In this document: piece after piece, positions 49,364 to 56,898 of the stretch
Layout of the letters: every line of letters begins with the position of its first letter
Position numbering within the stretch: the stretch's first letter is position 1
Source of the DNA: Arenibacter echinorum
GTDB lineage: Bacteria > Bacteroidota > Bacteroidia > Flavobacteriales > Flavobacteriaceae
Length of the DNA stretch: 64,000 bases
Reading direction: 5' to 3'
NCBI RefSeq assembly: GCF_003259375.1
Contig: NZ_QLLN01000005.1
Coordinates: forward strand, 186,001-250,000
Notes under the pieces: model-generated
Databases searched by the model: none
The model's input: the letters and a program-made list of their open reading frames with translations, nothing else
Told to the model about the DNA's origin: nothing
Made by a program: the position numbers and the translations under genes

Positions 49364-49633
49364 TTATTTTCCCCAATTAATCTTGTTCCAGATTCTTTCA
49401 TGAAAGAAATACAACACCATCTTAGTAAACAACTCTACTACTCCTATTGAAAATGCAACTGACAATGTCCCTGTAACGATCCAAGAAATAAGAATGGTGT
49501 CCAAGGTTCCAATAATTCTCCAACTAATAGATTTAGCAATACTCCTTTTAGGATTTTCGGAAGACTTATCCGCCTTATAGCTTTTAGTTACAGTACTTGA
49601 ATTATTATTTGCAATTAATTGTTCAGCAATCAT
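49364..49633 (-). CDS. DUF2061 small membrane protein of the cys operon
   Basis: This 89-aa protein has two predicted membrane helices, with the DUF2061 pattern KSISWRIIGTLDTILISWIVTG and GVVELFTKMVLYFFHERIWNKI. It is first in the sulfate-assimilation operon, 37 nt before cysH, directly behind the regulated promoter. Its function is unknown. Position suggests a role in sulfate uptake or in stabilising a membrane-associated step, which is inference. Confidence 0.85.
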   Translation of the reverse strand: MIAEQLIANNNSSTVTKSYKADKSSENPKRSIAKSISWRIIGTLDTILISWIVTGTLSVAFSIGVVELFTKMVLYFFHERIWNKINWGK

Positions 49634-49654
49634 ATGACAAAAAACTTAAATTTA

Positions 49655-49679
49655 TTACCCTATCGATTTAATAGAGTAA
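49655..49679. promoter_or_regulatory. Operator-like dyad 1 of the cys operon (proximal)
   Basis: TTAC-C-CTAT-CGATTTA-ATAG-A-GTAA is a 25-bp dyad with eight matching pairs. It begins right after the -7 element (49681), so it covers the predicted transcription start: a repressor position. A second copy lies 80 bp away. The Rrf2-family gene upstream is the obvious candidate regulator. Confidence 0.65.
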
Positions 49680-49680
49680 G

Positions 49681-49709
49681 CAAAAATAGAAATAATTTGC
49701 AAACTACAA
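49681..49709 (-). promoter_or_regulatory. Promoter of the sulfate-assimilation operon
   Basis: TTG (49709-49707), 18 nt and a perfect TATTTTTG (49688-49681). It lies 48 nt upstream of the DUF2061 gene and is flanked by two copies of the operator dyad. Confidence 0.75.
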
Positions 49710-49734
49710 TAAAAAAATAAAGTTAAAATTCAAC

Positions 49735-49759
49735 TTACCCTATAAATTTAGTAGATTAA
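49735..49759. promoter_or_regulatory. Operator-like dyad 2 of the cys operon (distal)
   Basis: TTAC-C-CTAT-AAATTTA-GTAG-A-TTAA shares 20 of 25 bases with the proximal copy. It starts 26 bp upstream of the -33 TTG and exactly 80 bp from the first dyad, nearly eight helical turns. That would place both on one face of DNA and allow looping. Confidence 0.6.
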
Positions 49760-49836
49760 TAAAAAATCTCCTTAAAATTTAAAGATAATTAATGCTTTGG
49801 AATAGAATTAACAGTTATAATGGTAGCCTTAAACCC

Positions 49837-50247
49837 TTAGGGCACTAGATCGGCCAGGGTATTGTTTCGGAAGACCTCCAGGGTACTGTCCCTGACCTGT
49901 AGCATTAATTTATGCACAGAACAACTGGCCTCGTCGGGACAATCCTCACATTTCTCGTAGAAGTTTAAACTTACACAGGGCACCATAGCTATTGGACCTT
50001 CCAACACCCTCATGACAGTGGTCATCGGTATATCCTTGGGTTCTTTAATAAGGTAATAGCCTCCACCCTTTCCTTTTTTGGAACCCAGAAGTCCTGTTTT
50101 TCTCAACGTGAGAAGTATACTCTCCAGAAACTTTTGGGAAATGTTCTCATGTTTGGCTATTTCAGAAATCTGAACAGGAGCGCGTCCTTTTTGAGCTGCC
50201 AAGAAGGTTAGTGCCTTTAGTCCGTATTTTGTTTTTTTGGAAAGCAT
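49837..50247 (-). CDS. Rrf2-family transcriptional regulator
   Basis: This 136-aa protein starts MLSKKTKYGLKALTFLA, the Rrf2 winged-helix hallmark, with recognition helix ISQKFLESILLTLRKTGLL and wing SKKGKGGGYYL. A C-terminal cluster of four Cys (PCVSL, KCEDCP, SCSVH) resembles the iron-sulfur site of IscR/NsrR, with one Cys more. It probably senses cysteine supply, sulfide or cluster status and controls the cys operon 204 bp downstream. The start at 50247 is supported by a promoter ending 4 nt before it. Confidence 0.88.
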   Translation of the reverse strand: MLSKKTKYGLKALTFLAAQKGRAPVQISEIAKHENISQKFLESILLTLRKTGLLGSKKGKGGGYYLIKEPKDIPMTTVMRVLEGPIAMVPCVSLNFYEKCEDCPDEASCSVHKLMLQVRDSTLEVFRNNTLADLVP

Positions 50248-50251
50248 GCAG

Positions 50252-50279
50252 CGAAGATAAGGAAAATTAACATTCCCAA
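50252..50279 (-). promoter_or_regulatory. Leaderless-type promoter of the Rrf2 gene
   Basis: TTG (50279-50277), 17 nt and TATCTTCG (50259-50252), one mismatch from TAnnTTTG. It is followed by CTGC and the ATG at 50247: the same 4-nt gap as at rlmB and rarA. Confidence 0.55.
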
Positions 50280-50342
50280 TAAGGCCCGGCACAATTTTAC
50301 AAAAACAGGTCTGGCACAACCAAAAGCAGGCTAAAAGACCGC

Positions 50343-51512
50343 TTATCCCAGTGCTTGTTCAATATCTGCTATGATATCATCTATATGCTCCAAGCCCACA
50401 GAAACCCGTACCATACCATCTGTAATTCCGGATGCCAATCTTTCCTCCACGGACAATTTACTGTGCGTGGTAGACGCCGGGTGTGTGACTATACTTCTTG
50501 AGTCCCCCAAATTAGCGGACAATGACAACATTTTTATAGCGTTGAAGAATTTTTGTCCGGCTTCAACCCCTCCCTTTACTTCAAAAGCCACAACGCAGCC
50601 CCCTGCCTTCATCTGTTTCTTAGCCACTTCGTATTTGGGATGCGATTTTAAAAATGGATACTTCACCCAATTCACCTGAGGGTGACTTTCCAGGAATTCG
50701 GCCAGTTTTAGTGCGTTGTCACAATGCTTATCTACTCTGAGCGATAAAGTTTCCAAACTTTTGGATAGTACCCAAGCATTGAAAGGCGATAAAGAAGGTC
50801 CTGTAATCCGGGAAAAACGATATACTTTATCTATCAAAGCCTTGCTACCCACTGTAATACCTGCCAACACCCTTCCTTGACCGTCCATTAATTTTGTTCC
50901 AGAATGGATGACCAAATCGGCCCCATACTTAATAGGCTGCTGCAAATAGGGGGAAGCAAAACAATTATCTATAATATAAATTAAATTGTGTTTTTTGGCA
51001 AACTTGCCCAATACCTCCAGGTCCAAAACATCAACTCCCGGATTGGTAGGAGTTTCCGCATAGATAATTTTAGTTTTTGGAGTGAGCAGTTCCTCCAATT
51101 TATCCAGCTCATCTATCTTAAAATAGCTGGTTGAAACATTCCATTTTGGAAAAAACTGAGTAAACAAACTATGGGTAGACCCGAATATACTTCTAGAAGA
51201 AATAATGTGATCCCCACTGTCCAACAGAGCAGCAAAAGTTGAAAACACGGCCGCCATACCTGATGCAAAGGCAAAACCATCCTCGGCCCCTTCCATCTTG
51301 CAAACCTTTTCTATAAACTCGCTTGAATTGGGATTGCTATACCTTGAATATATATTTCTTTCCTTTTCTTCCGCGAAGGAGGCTCGCATATCTTCAGCAT
51401 CCTCGAAAATAAAACTAGAGGTTAAATACAAAGGTGTGGAATGCTCCAAAAATTGGGTGCGTTCCGTTTGGGTGCGTATTGCTTCCGTTTCAAATTTAAA
51501 TTTCTTCTTCAT
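50343..51512 (-). CDS. metZ: Trans-sulfuration PLP enzyme, O-succinylhomoserine sulfhydrylase type
   Basis: This 389-aa fold-I Cys/Met-metabolism enzyme has YSRYSNPNS, the ETPTNPGVDVLD segment and the PLP lysine in IHSGTKLMDGQGRVLAG. The whole pattern fits MetZ, which makes homocysteine from acyl-homoserine and sulfide. Cystathionine gamma-synthase or methionine gamma-lyase activity cannot be excluded. It lies between the Rrf2 gene and the aspartokinase fusion gene. Confidence 0.82.
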   Translation of the reverse strand: MKKKFKFETEAIRTQTERTQFLEHSTPLYLTSSFIFEDAEDMRASFAEEKERNIYSRYSNPNSSEFIEKVCKMEGAEDGFAFASGMAAVFSTFAALLDSGDHIISSRSIFGSTHSLFTQFFPKWNVSTSYFKIDELDKLEELLTPKTKIIYAETPTNPGVDVLDLEVLGKFAKKHNLIYIIDNCFASPYLQQPIKYGADLVIHSGTKLMDGQGRVLAGITVGSKALIDKVYRFSRITGPSLSPFNAWVLSKSLETLSLRVDKHCDNALKLAEFLESHPQVNWVKYPFLKSHPKYEVAKKQMKAGGCVVAFEVKGGVEAGQKFFNAIKMLSLSANLGDSRSIVTHPASTTHSKLSVEERLASGITDGMVRVSVGLEHIDDIIADIEQALG

Positions 51513-51566
51513 TATTTCTGATCTATCTAATTCTTCTGTTATCTCTTCCCAAAAATGTATAATTTC

Positions 51567-51727
51567 GATTTCGACTACGCCTATCTACAGCATTCCCGGT
51601 GGCTGAGCCGAGCCGAAGCCACATATAAACTTATTTCTATTCAAATTTATCTGATTTCGACTACGCCTATCTACCGATAGGCAAACTCAATCTCCAAATC
51701 CCATCGTTGGCTTAGCGGAGCCGAAAC
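51567..51727. repeat. Intergenic repeat with two 22-bp direct copies
   Basis: GATTTCGACTACGCCTATCT plus AC occurs at 51567-51588 and again at 51653-51674, identical over 22 bp. Each is followed by a related GC-richer block, GGCTGAGCCGAGCCGAAGCC at 51601-51620 and GGCTTAGCGGAGCCGAAACC at 51709-51728. The second copy has an inverted CTATC/GATAG pair. No gene. It looks like a duplicated dispersed repeat. Confidence 0.6.
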
Positions 51728-51735
51728 CCCAAAAT

Positions 51736-54700
51736 TTACCCTTTTTCCGCAATACGTAATATATCCCCAAACACACCCCTGGCCGTTACTGCCGCTCCGG
51801 CACCTGCACCTTGGATAACCAAAGGATGTTGCCCATAAGACTCCGTATATATTTCTATTATGGAATCGGAACCTTTTATCTGTCCTAGTGCACTTTCTTT
51901 GGGAACCGAGATCAATTTTACCTCTAATTTTCCTTTTTCCTTTTGCAGGTCTCCTGATAGATCTCCTACGTAACGCAGTACATGACCTGGTTTTTGGGCT
52001 TTCTTTATCTTACTAAACTTATCATCCAAGATATCCAATCGCTCCAAAAAGCTCTTTACGTCACCATCTTGCAGCGACTCGGGGATTAAGTTTTCAATTA
52101 AAATATCCGAAAACTCATTGCTTAAATCCAGTTCCCTGGCCAAAATCAGCAATTTTCTCCCTACATCATTACCGGAAAGATCTTCGCGGGGATCCGGTTC
52201 TGTATACCCCAATTCCATAGCTTCTTTTAGAATTACGGAGAATAAGGCATCCTTTTCCGAAAAAGTGTTGAAAATATAGCTTAAGGATCCAGAGAACACT
52301 CCTTTTATCCTTGTAATATTCTCTCCTGAAAGATGTAACAATTTAATGGTGTCTATCAACGGTAAACCCGCACCAACATTGGTTTCATATAAATATTGTT
52401 TTTGATGTTTGGCAAGTTCCTCCCTAAGCAACTGGTAATAATCGAAGCGCAAGGTATTGGCAATCTTATTGGACGACACCAAATCAAAACCGTTATCCAC
52501 AAAATCAAAATAGGAGGCCACAAATTCCTCATTGGCAGTATTGTCTACCGCAATAAGGTTCTCCAAATGATTATCCTTGGCATATTTAAATATATCGTTT
52601 AATTTATAGGGTACTGCCTTGGTCTCCATGGAACTTTTCCAATTTTTGGAAATACCATTTTTATTCAAAAGCACCTTTTTAGAATTGGCAACTGCAAAAA
52701 CATTGATATTGATGCCCTTCCTTTTCTCTATGGTCTTATTGGATTTAAGAATTTGATCAATGAGGGTACCCCCCACATTTCCATGACCAAAAATAGCCAA
52801 ATTTACTTTTTTACTTATCCCGAAAATCTGACCATGCACTACATTAAGGGCCTTGTGCAGATCGGATTTTTTAACGACCAAACTCACATTCTTGCCCGAA
52901 ATAGTATTGTTGAACAACAAAGGAACTACCTGGTTCTTTATAAGAGCATTAAAAGGCTTATGGAAGGTACTCAAATCCTGTCCAACAATGGAAATAACCG
53001 ATACTTGGTCCACCACCGTAATATTATTGATGTCCTGCAATTTAAAATCGGTTTGAAATTCCTCTTCCAAAGAAGATTTTGCCAAAGCCGCATTTTTGGC
53101 GTCGACCACCAAACCAATGCCTCTTTCCGATGACCCCTGGGAAATTATACTTACACTTATGTTATTATTGCCCATTGTCCTAAAGATACGGGCATCTACC
53201 CCCACCTTGCCCAATAAACCACGACCTTCCAAATTGATCAGGGCCATGTTTTCAATAACGGATAAGGATTTTATACCTTCCTTACTGGTCTTGGCACTGA
53301 TTAAAGTTCCTTCATTATCGTTGTTGAAGGTATTTAGGATGCGCAGTGGAATATTCTTTTCTATTAGGGGGATAATTGTTTTTGCGTGCAAAATATTGGT
53401 GCCAAAATTCGCCAACTCGTTCGCTTCACTATAGGAAAGTTCCGAGATTCTTTTGGCCTCCGTGACCAAATCAGGATTGGCCGTAAAAATACCGTCCACA
53501 TGGGTATAGTTCTGCAATTCCTCGGCATTGAGGTAGTTGGCCAATAAGGCAGCGGAATAATTGCTCCCATTTCTACCCAAAGTGGTAGTTTCGTTAAGTT
53601 CATTGGAGGCAATAAAACCGGTGGTTACCGCTACGGCATCCAGATCCAATTTCCCAAATTCACCTTTTACATTTTCCTTGGACAAGGTCTCCAAGACCTT
53701 TGCATCCCCAAAGTTGGAATCTGTTTTAATGAGCTGTCTGGAATCAATAAACTTGGCATTGACACCTTTCCCTATAAGTAATTTGGTTACCAATTTTGCA
53801 GAGAGCAATTCTCCATAAGCCAAAACTTGGTCCTTTATTTTAGGGCTATAATCTCCCAAAAGCGCTACACCTTCAAACAGCTTTACCAATCCCTTAAATT
53901 CCTCCGAGAGATTTACATTACCATAAGCGTGTTGTTGATATTTTTCAAATTCTTCAAAATCCTTTACATAATCCAACCCCTTGGCCGCTTTGTCCAGCAT
54001 CGCTTCCAATTCGTCCGTAGCCTTGTTCCTGGCCGAAACCACTACGGCAATATTTTCACCATCGGCAACCTTGTCTGTAATTATCTGAAGTACCGTATCC
54101 AACCCCTCTCCATTGGCCAATGACTTGCCACCAAATTTTAGGACCTTGACTTTTTTAGATCTTCCATTACGCTCAAAAACTCCCTTTAGCAACTCCTCCA
54201 TTTGATTGAATTCTATCAAGAAGGCATCATGCCCATGCAAGGAATGAATTTCCCCATAGGTTACATTACTGTTGGCCTGGGCCAATTTCTTAAAAGTATC
54301 TTTGTTTTCCTGGGCCGTAAAAAAAAGGTCGGAATCTACCCCAATAATATGGATATTGGTATCACTATTCTGAAGATTAATAAATGCCTCTTCCCCATTT
54401 CTATTGATATCAATTGTCTTAAGCAGCTGATTCATTAGTTTGTAGGCAGACAATTGAAATCGCTCCTGTAATTTTTTACCGTGGTGCGTTAGCCAACTCT
54501 CCACATTAAAGACTTTCAGCTCCTCATTGGTGCTTCTTTTAAAGCGCTCCTTAAAGGATTCCGGTGTCCTATAACAGAGCATGGCATGCATACGTGCATC
54601 ATGCACTGGCTGCTTGGAGTTTATTAAAAACTGTTCCTGAATCTGGCAATTGGCAATAAGCCAGTCCGTAGACTTCCAATCAGATGCTACCGGAATAAGA

Positions 54701-55122
54701 TGTTCCGTTAAATGAGGATCGATGGCCGCCATTTCCCAAGCGATACCTCCACCTAAAGAACCCCCTATAAGCGCATATAACTTACTTATTTTTAAGGCCT
54801 CCAATCCCAGAAGGAAAATTTTGGCAATGTCCTTTGCAACAAAATCCTTATAATTATCTATCACAAACCCGTCATACCCGTTTCCTGGTATATTAAAGCA
54901 AAGAATGGTGTACTTCTTGGTGTCAATACATTTGCCCTCTCCTATCAATGTTGTCCACCAACCATGTTCGCCCGCTACATTGGAATTACCTGTAAGGGCA
55001 TGGTTCACCATTATAATTGGCGCGGTATGCAAGGGTTGGCCAAAGATCTCGTAGGACAAATTAATATCCAAAGTTTTGCCACTATAGGTAATGTATTTAT
55101 TTATTGAAAGATGATGTAACAT
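51736..55122 (-). CDS. Trifunctional fusion: MetX-like homoserine acyltransferase, aspartokinase, homoserine dehydrogenase
   Basis: This 1128-aa protein has three parts. Residues 1-320 form a MetX-like alpha/beta hydrolase with NHALTG, nucleophile Ser122 in GGSLGGG, Asp265 and His298 in LHGHDAF. Residues 325-770 form an aspartokinase with KFGGKS (329-334), the catalytic region TTLGRNGSN and two ACT-like regulatory segments (about 620-770). Residues 772-1128 form a homoserine dehydrogenase with GHGNVG (779-784), SSNKIAN and GYTEPDPREDLSG. So steps 1, 3 and 4 from aspartate to acyl-homoserine share one chain. Only the aspartate semialdehyde dehydrogenase step is missing. Overlap with MetY/MetZ genes supports use in methionine synthesis. 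Confidence 0.92.
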   Translation of the reverse strand: MLHHLSINKYITYSGKTLDINLSYEIFGQPLHTAPIIMVNHALTGNSNVAGEHGWWTTLIGEGKCIDTKKYTILCFNIPGNGYDGFVIDNYKDFVAKDIAKIFLLGLEALKISKLYALIGGSLGGGIAWEMAAIDPHLTEHLIPVASDWKSTDWLIANCQIQEQFLINSKQPVHDARMHAMLCYRTPESFKERFKRSTNEELKVFNVESWLTHHGKKLQERFQLSAYKLMNQLLKTIDINRNGEEAFINLQNSDTNIHIIGVDSDLFFTAQENKDTFKKLAQANSNVTYGEIHSLHGHDAFLIEFNQMEELLKGVFERNGRSKKVKVLKFGGKSLANGEGLDTVLQIITDKVADGENIAVVVSARNKATDELEAMLDKAAKGLDYVKDFEEFEKYQQHAYGNVNLSEEFKGLVKLFEGVALLGDYSPKIKDQVLAYGELLSAKLVTKLLIGKGVNAKFIDSRQLIKTDSNFGDAKVLETLSKENVKGEFGKLDLDAVAVTTGFIASNELNETTTLGRNGSNYSAALLANYLNAEELQNYTHVDGIFTANPDLVTEAKRISELSYSEANELANFGTNILHAKTIIPLIEKNIPLRILNTFNNDNEGTLISAKTSKEGIKSLSVIENMALINLEGRGLLGKVGVDARIFRTMGNNNISVSIISQGSSERGIGLVVDAKNAALAKSSLEEEFQTDFKLQDINNITVVDQVSVISIVGQDLSTFHKPFNALIKNQVVPLLFNNTISGKNVSLVVKKSDLHKALNVVHGQIFGISKKVNLAIFGHGNVGGTLIDQILKSNKTIEKRKGININVFAVANSKKVLLNKNGISKNWKSSMETKAVPYKLNDIFKYAKDNHLENLIAVDNTANEEFVASYFDFVDNGFDLVSSNKIANTLRFDYYQLLREELAKHQKQYLYETNVGAGLPLIDTIKLLHLSGENITRIKGVFSGSLSYIFNTFSEKDALFSVILKEAMELGYTEPDPREDLSGNDVGRKLLILARELDLSNEFSDILIENLIPESLQDGDVKSFLERLDILDDKFSKIKKAQKPGHVLRYVGDLSGDLQKEKGKLEVKLISVPKESALGQIKGSDSIIEIYTESYGQHPLVIQGAGAGAAVTARGVFGDILRIAEKG

Positions 55123-55264
55123 AGGTTGTTTGAACTAGTAAATTTCTTGAAAGAACTTGGTCATTGATTATATAATGACAAGGGAGTGCATTGATATTTC
55201 ACAAATTAATTGCTGCACTCCCCTATCACTTTATTATTGACTTTAAAAGGAAATAATATAATTG

Positions 55265-56557
55265 TTACGCTAAAACAGATTTATCAATGACTGAAAATGC
55301 CTGCACCAAATCGGCTTTTATATCTTCAATGTCCTCCAAACCTACACATAAACGTATTAGGTCTTTTGTTACACCGGTAGTCTGTTGTGCTTCGTCATCC
55401 AATTGTTGGTGTGTAGTACTCGCAGGGTGAATAATTAAAGACTTGGTATCCCCAATATTTGCCAATAAGGAAAATAGCTTGGTTTCATCTACCACCTTTT
55501 TGGCCGATTCGTAGCCTCCTTTAACCCCGAAAGTAACTATTCCACTTTGTCCGTTTGGAAGGTACTTCTTAGCCAAGGAATAATAGGGGCTGGATGAAAG
55601 GCCAGGATAGTTTACCCATGCCACTTCCTTTCTACCCTCTAACCATTTAGCCAATTCCAAAGCATTTTCACTGTGTTTCTTGATACGAAGTTCCAATGTT
55701 TCCAAACCTTGAATAATCTGAAAGGCATTAAATGGGCTCAAGGCAGCACCAAGATCCCTTAAACCTTCAATTCTCACTTTTGCAATAAAGGCCGCTGCAC
55801 CCAAGACATCGTGATAAACCAAACCGTGGTATCCAGCAGATGGCTCTGTAAACTCAGGGAATTTACCACTGCTCCAATCGAAAGTACCAGCATCTATTAT
55901 GACACCTCCCATAGAAGTACCATTACCATTGATATATTTTGTAAGGGAATGTATTACGATGTTTGCTCCGTGTTCAATTGGTTTTATCAAAGCACTTGTG
56001 GCAACCGTATTATCGACTATAAAAGGAATTTTGGCTTTTTTGGCCACTTCGGATATTGCCTTCAAATCCAGTACGTCCAATTTTGGATTCCCAAGGGATT
56101 CTACAAAAATTGCTCTGGTATTTTCCTGAATAGCATTGGCAAAATTCTCCTCGTCCCCTGGCTCAACAAAGGTGGTGGTAATTCCCAATCTAGGCAAAGT
56201 CACTGCCAACAGATTATAGGTGCCTCCATAAAGGCTACTGGAAGCCACAATATGATCCCCCGTTCTAAGCAAAACCAACAAAGCAGTAGAAATGGCTGCC
56301 GTACCGGATGCGGTAACCACACTGGCAAGACCACCTTCCAAAGCCGCCAAACGCTGCTCTAAAATGTCATTGGTAGGATTGTTCAGCCTGGTATAAATAA
56401 AGCCAGGTTCTGATAAATTAAAAAGATTGGCCGCATGGTCCGTATTATTAAATACATAAGCGGTATTCTGATAAATAGGTACGGCCCTGGTGCCAGCTGT
56501 TAATTTTGTGTCATGTCCGGCATGCAAAGCGTTTGTTGAAAATTTTTGAGTACTCAT
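55265..56557 (-). CDS. metY: O-acetylhomoserine sulfhydrylase
   Basis: This 430-aa PLP enzyme starts MSTQKFSTNALHAGHD. It has IHSLTKYINGNGTSMGG with the PLP lysine, and the length and insertion (about 215-250) of MetY rather than MetB/MetZ. It makes homocysteine from O-acetylhomoserine and sulfide, and so fits the MetX domain of the fusion gene 142 nt downstream. It is first in a transcript under a SAM-I riboswitch. Start at ATG 56557; a longer frame from 56605 is not conserved. Confidence 0.9.
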   Translation of the reverse strand: MSTQKFSTNALHAGHDTKLTAGTRAVPIYQNTAYVFNNTDHAANLFNLSEPGFIYTRLNNPTNDILEQRLAALEGGLASVVTASGTAAISTALLVLLRTGDHIVASSSLYGGTYNLLAVTLPRLGITTTFVEPGDEENFANAIQENTRAIFVESLGNPKLDVLDLKAISEVAKKAKIPFIVDNTVATSALIKPIEHGANIVIHSLTKYINGNGTSMGGVIIDAGTFDWSSGKFPEFTEPSAGYHGLVYHDVLGAAAFIAKVRIEGLRDLGAALSPFNAFQIIQGLETLELRIKKHSENALELAKWLEGRKEVAWVNYPGLSSSPYYSLAKKYLPNGQSGIVTFGVKGGYESAKKVVDETKLFSLLANIGDTKSLIIHPASTTHQQLDDEAQQTTGVTKDLIRLCVGLEDIEDIKADLVQAFSVIDKSVLA

Positions 56558-56647
56558 GATTTCTTGTTTTTTTATATTATTAAAATAGATAAAATAAAAA
56601 GCCAAAACAAATAATGCGGACAGTGCAATATTATAAAATCAAAAAGT

Positions 56648-56676
56648 TAAAAAGAAAATCAGTTACAGAAGTAACC
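56648..56676 (-). terminator. Possible SAM-I expression-platform terminator before metY
   Basis: GTTAC-TTCT-GTAAC (56675-56662) is followed on the minus strand by a T-rich run (TGATTTTCTTTTT). The stem is short (5 bp), so the call is tentative. It lies between the riboswitch and metY. Confidence 0.35.
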
Positions 56677-56740
56677 GTTAGTGTTATCTGCCATGGATAC
56701 TGTAAAAGAAACCAAAATAATTTGGCCCAGTATTTAGGTA

Positions 56741-56826
56741 GAATTTAGCACCTTCTTTAATTAATGATCAAAGGGTTGCTAAGGCTTCAAAGGGTCTATT
56801 CCCTCCACCTTTCTTGATAACGATTC
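56741..56826 (-). ncRNA. SAM-I (S-box) riboswitch upstream of metY
   Basis: The minus strand reads TTATCAAGAAAGGTGGAGGG, AATAGACCC, TTTGAAGCC, TTAGCAACCC and GAAGGTGC, the S-box core in order. It matches the metH riboswitch at nearly every core position. P1 is weaker, with GAAT/ATTC (56826-56823 and 56744-56741). It should repress metY and the MetX-aspartokinase-homoserine dehydrogenase gene when SAM is high. Confidence 0.92.
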
Positions 56827-56851
56827 AATAAGTGTTTGAACTTTAGGTTTG

Positions 56852-56859
56852 CAAATATA
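56852..56859 (-). promoter_or_regulatory. -7 element of the metY transcript
   Basis: A perfect TATATTTG on the minus strand ends 26 nt before the riboswitch P1 helix. No good TTG was found at the -33 distance. Confidence 0.45.
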
Positions 56860-56898
56860 GGTATGGAAAATTCTTTTTTCCTAATCTTTTCAAAAAAA

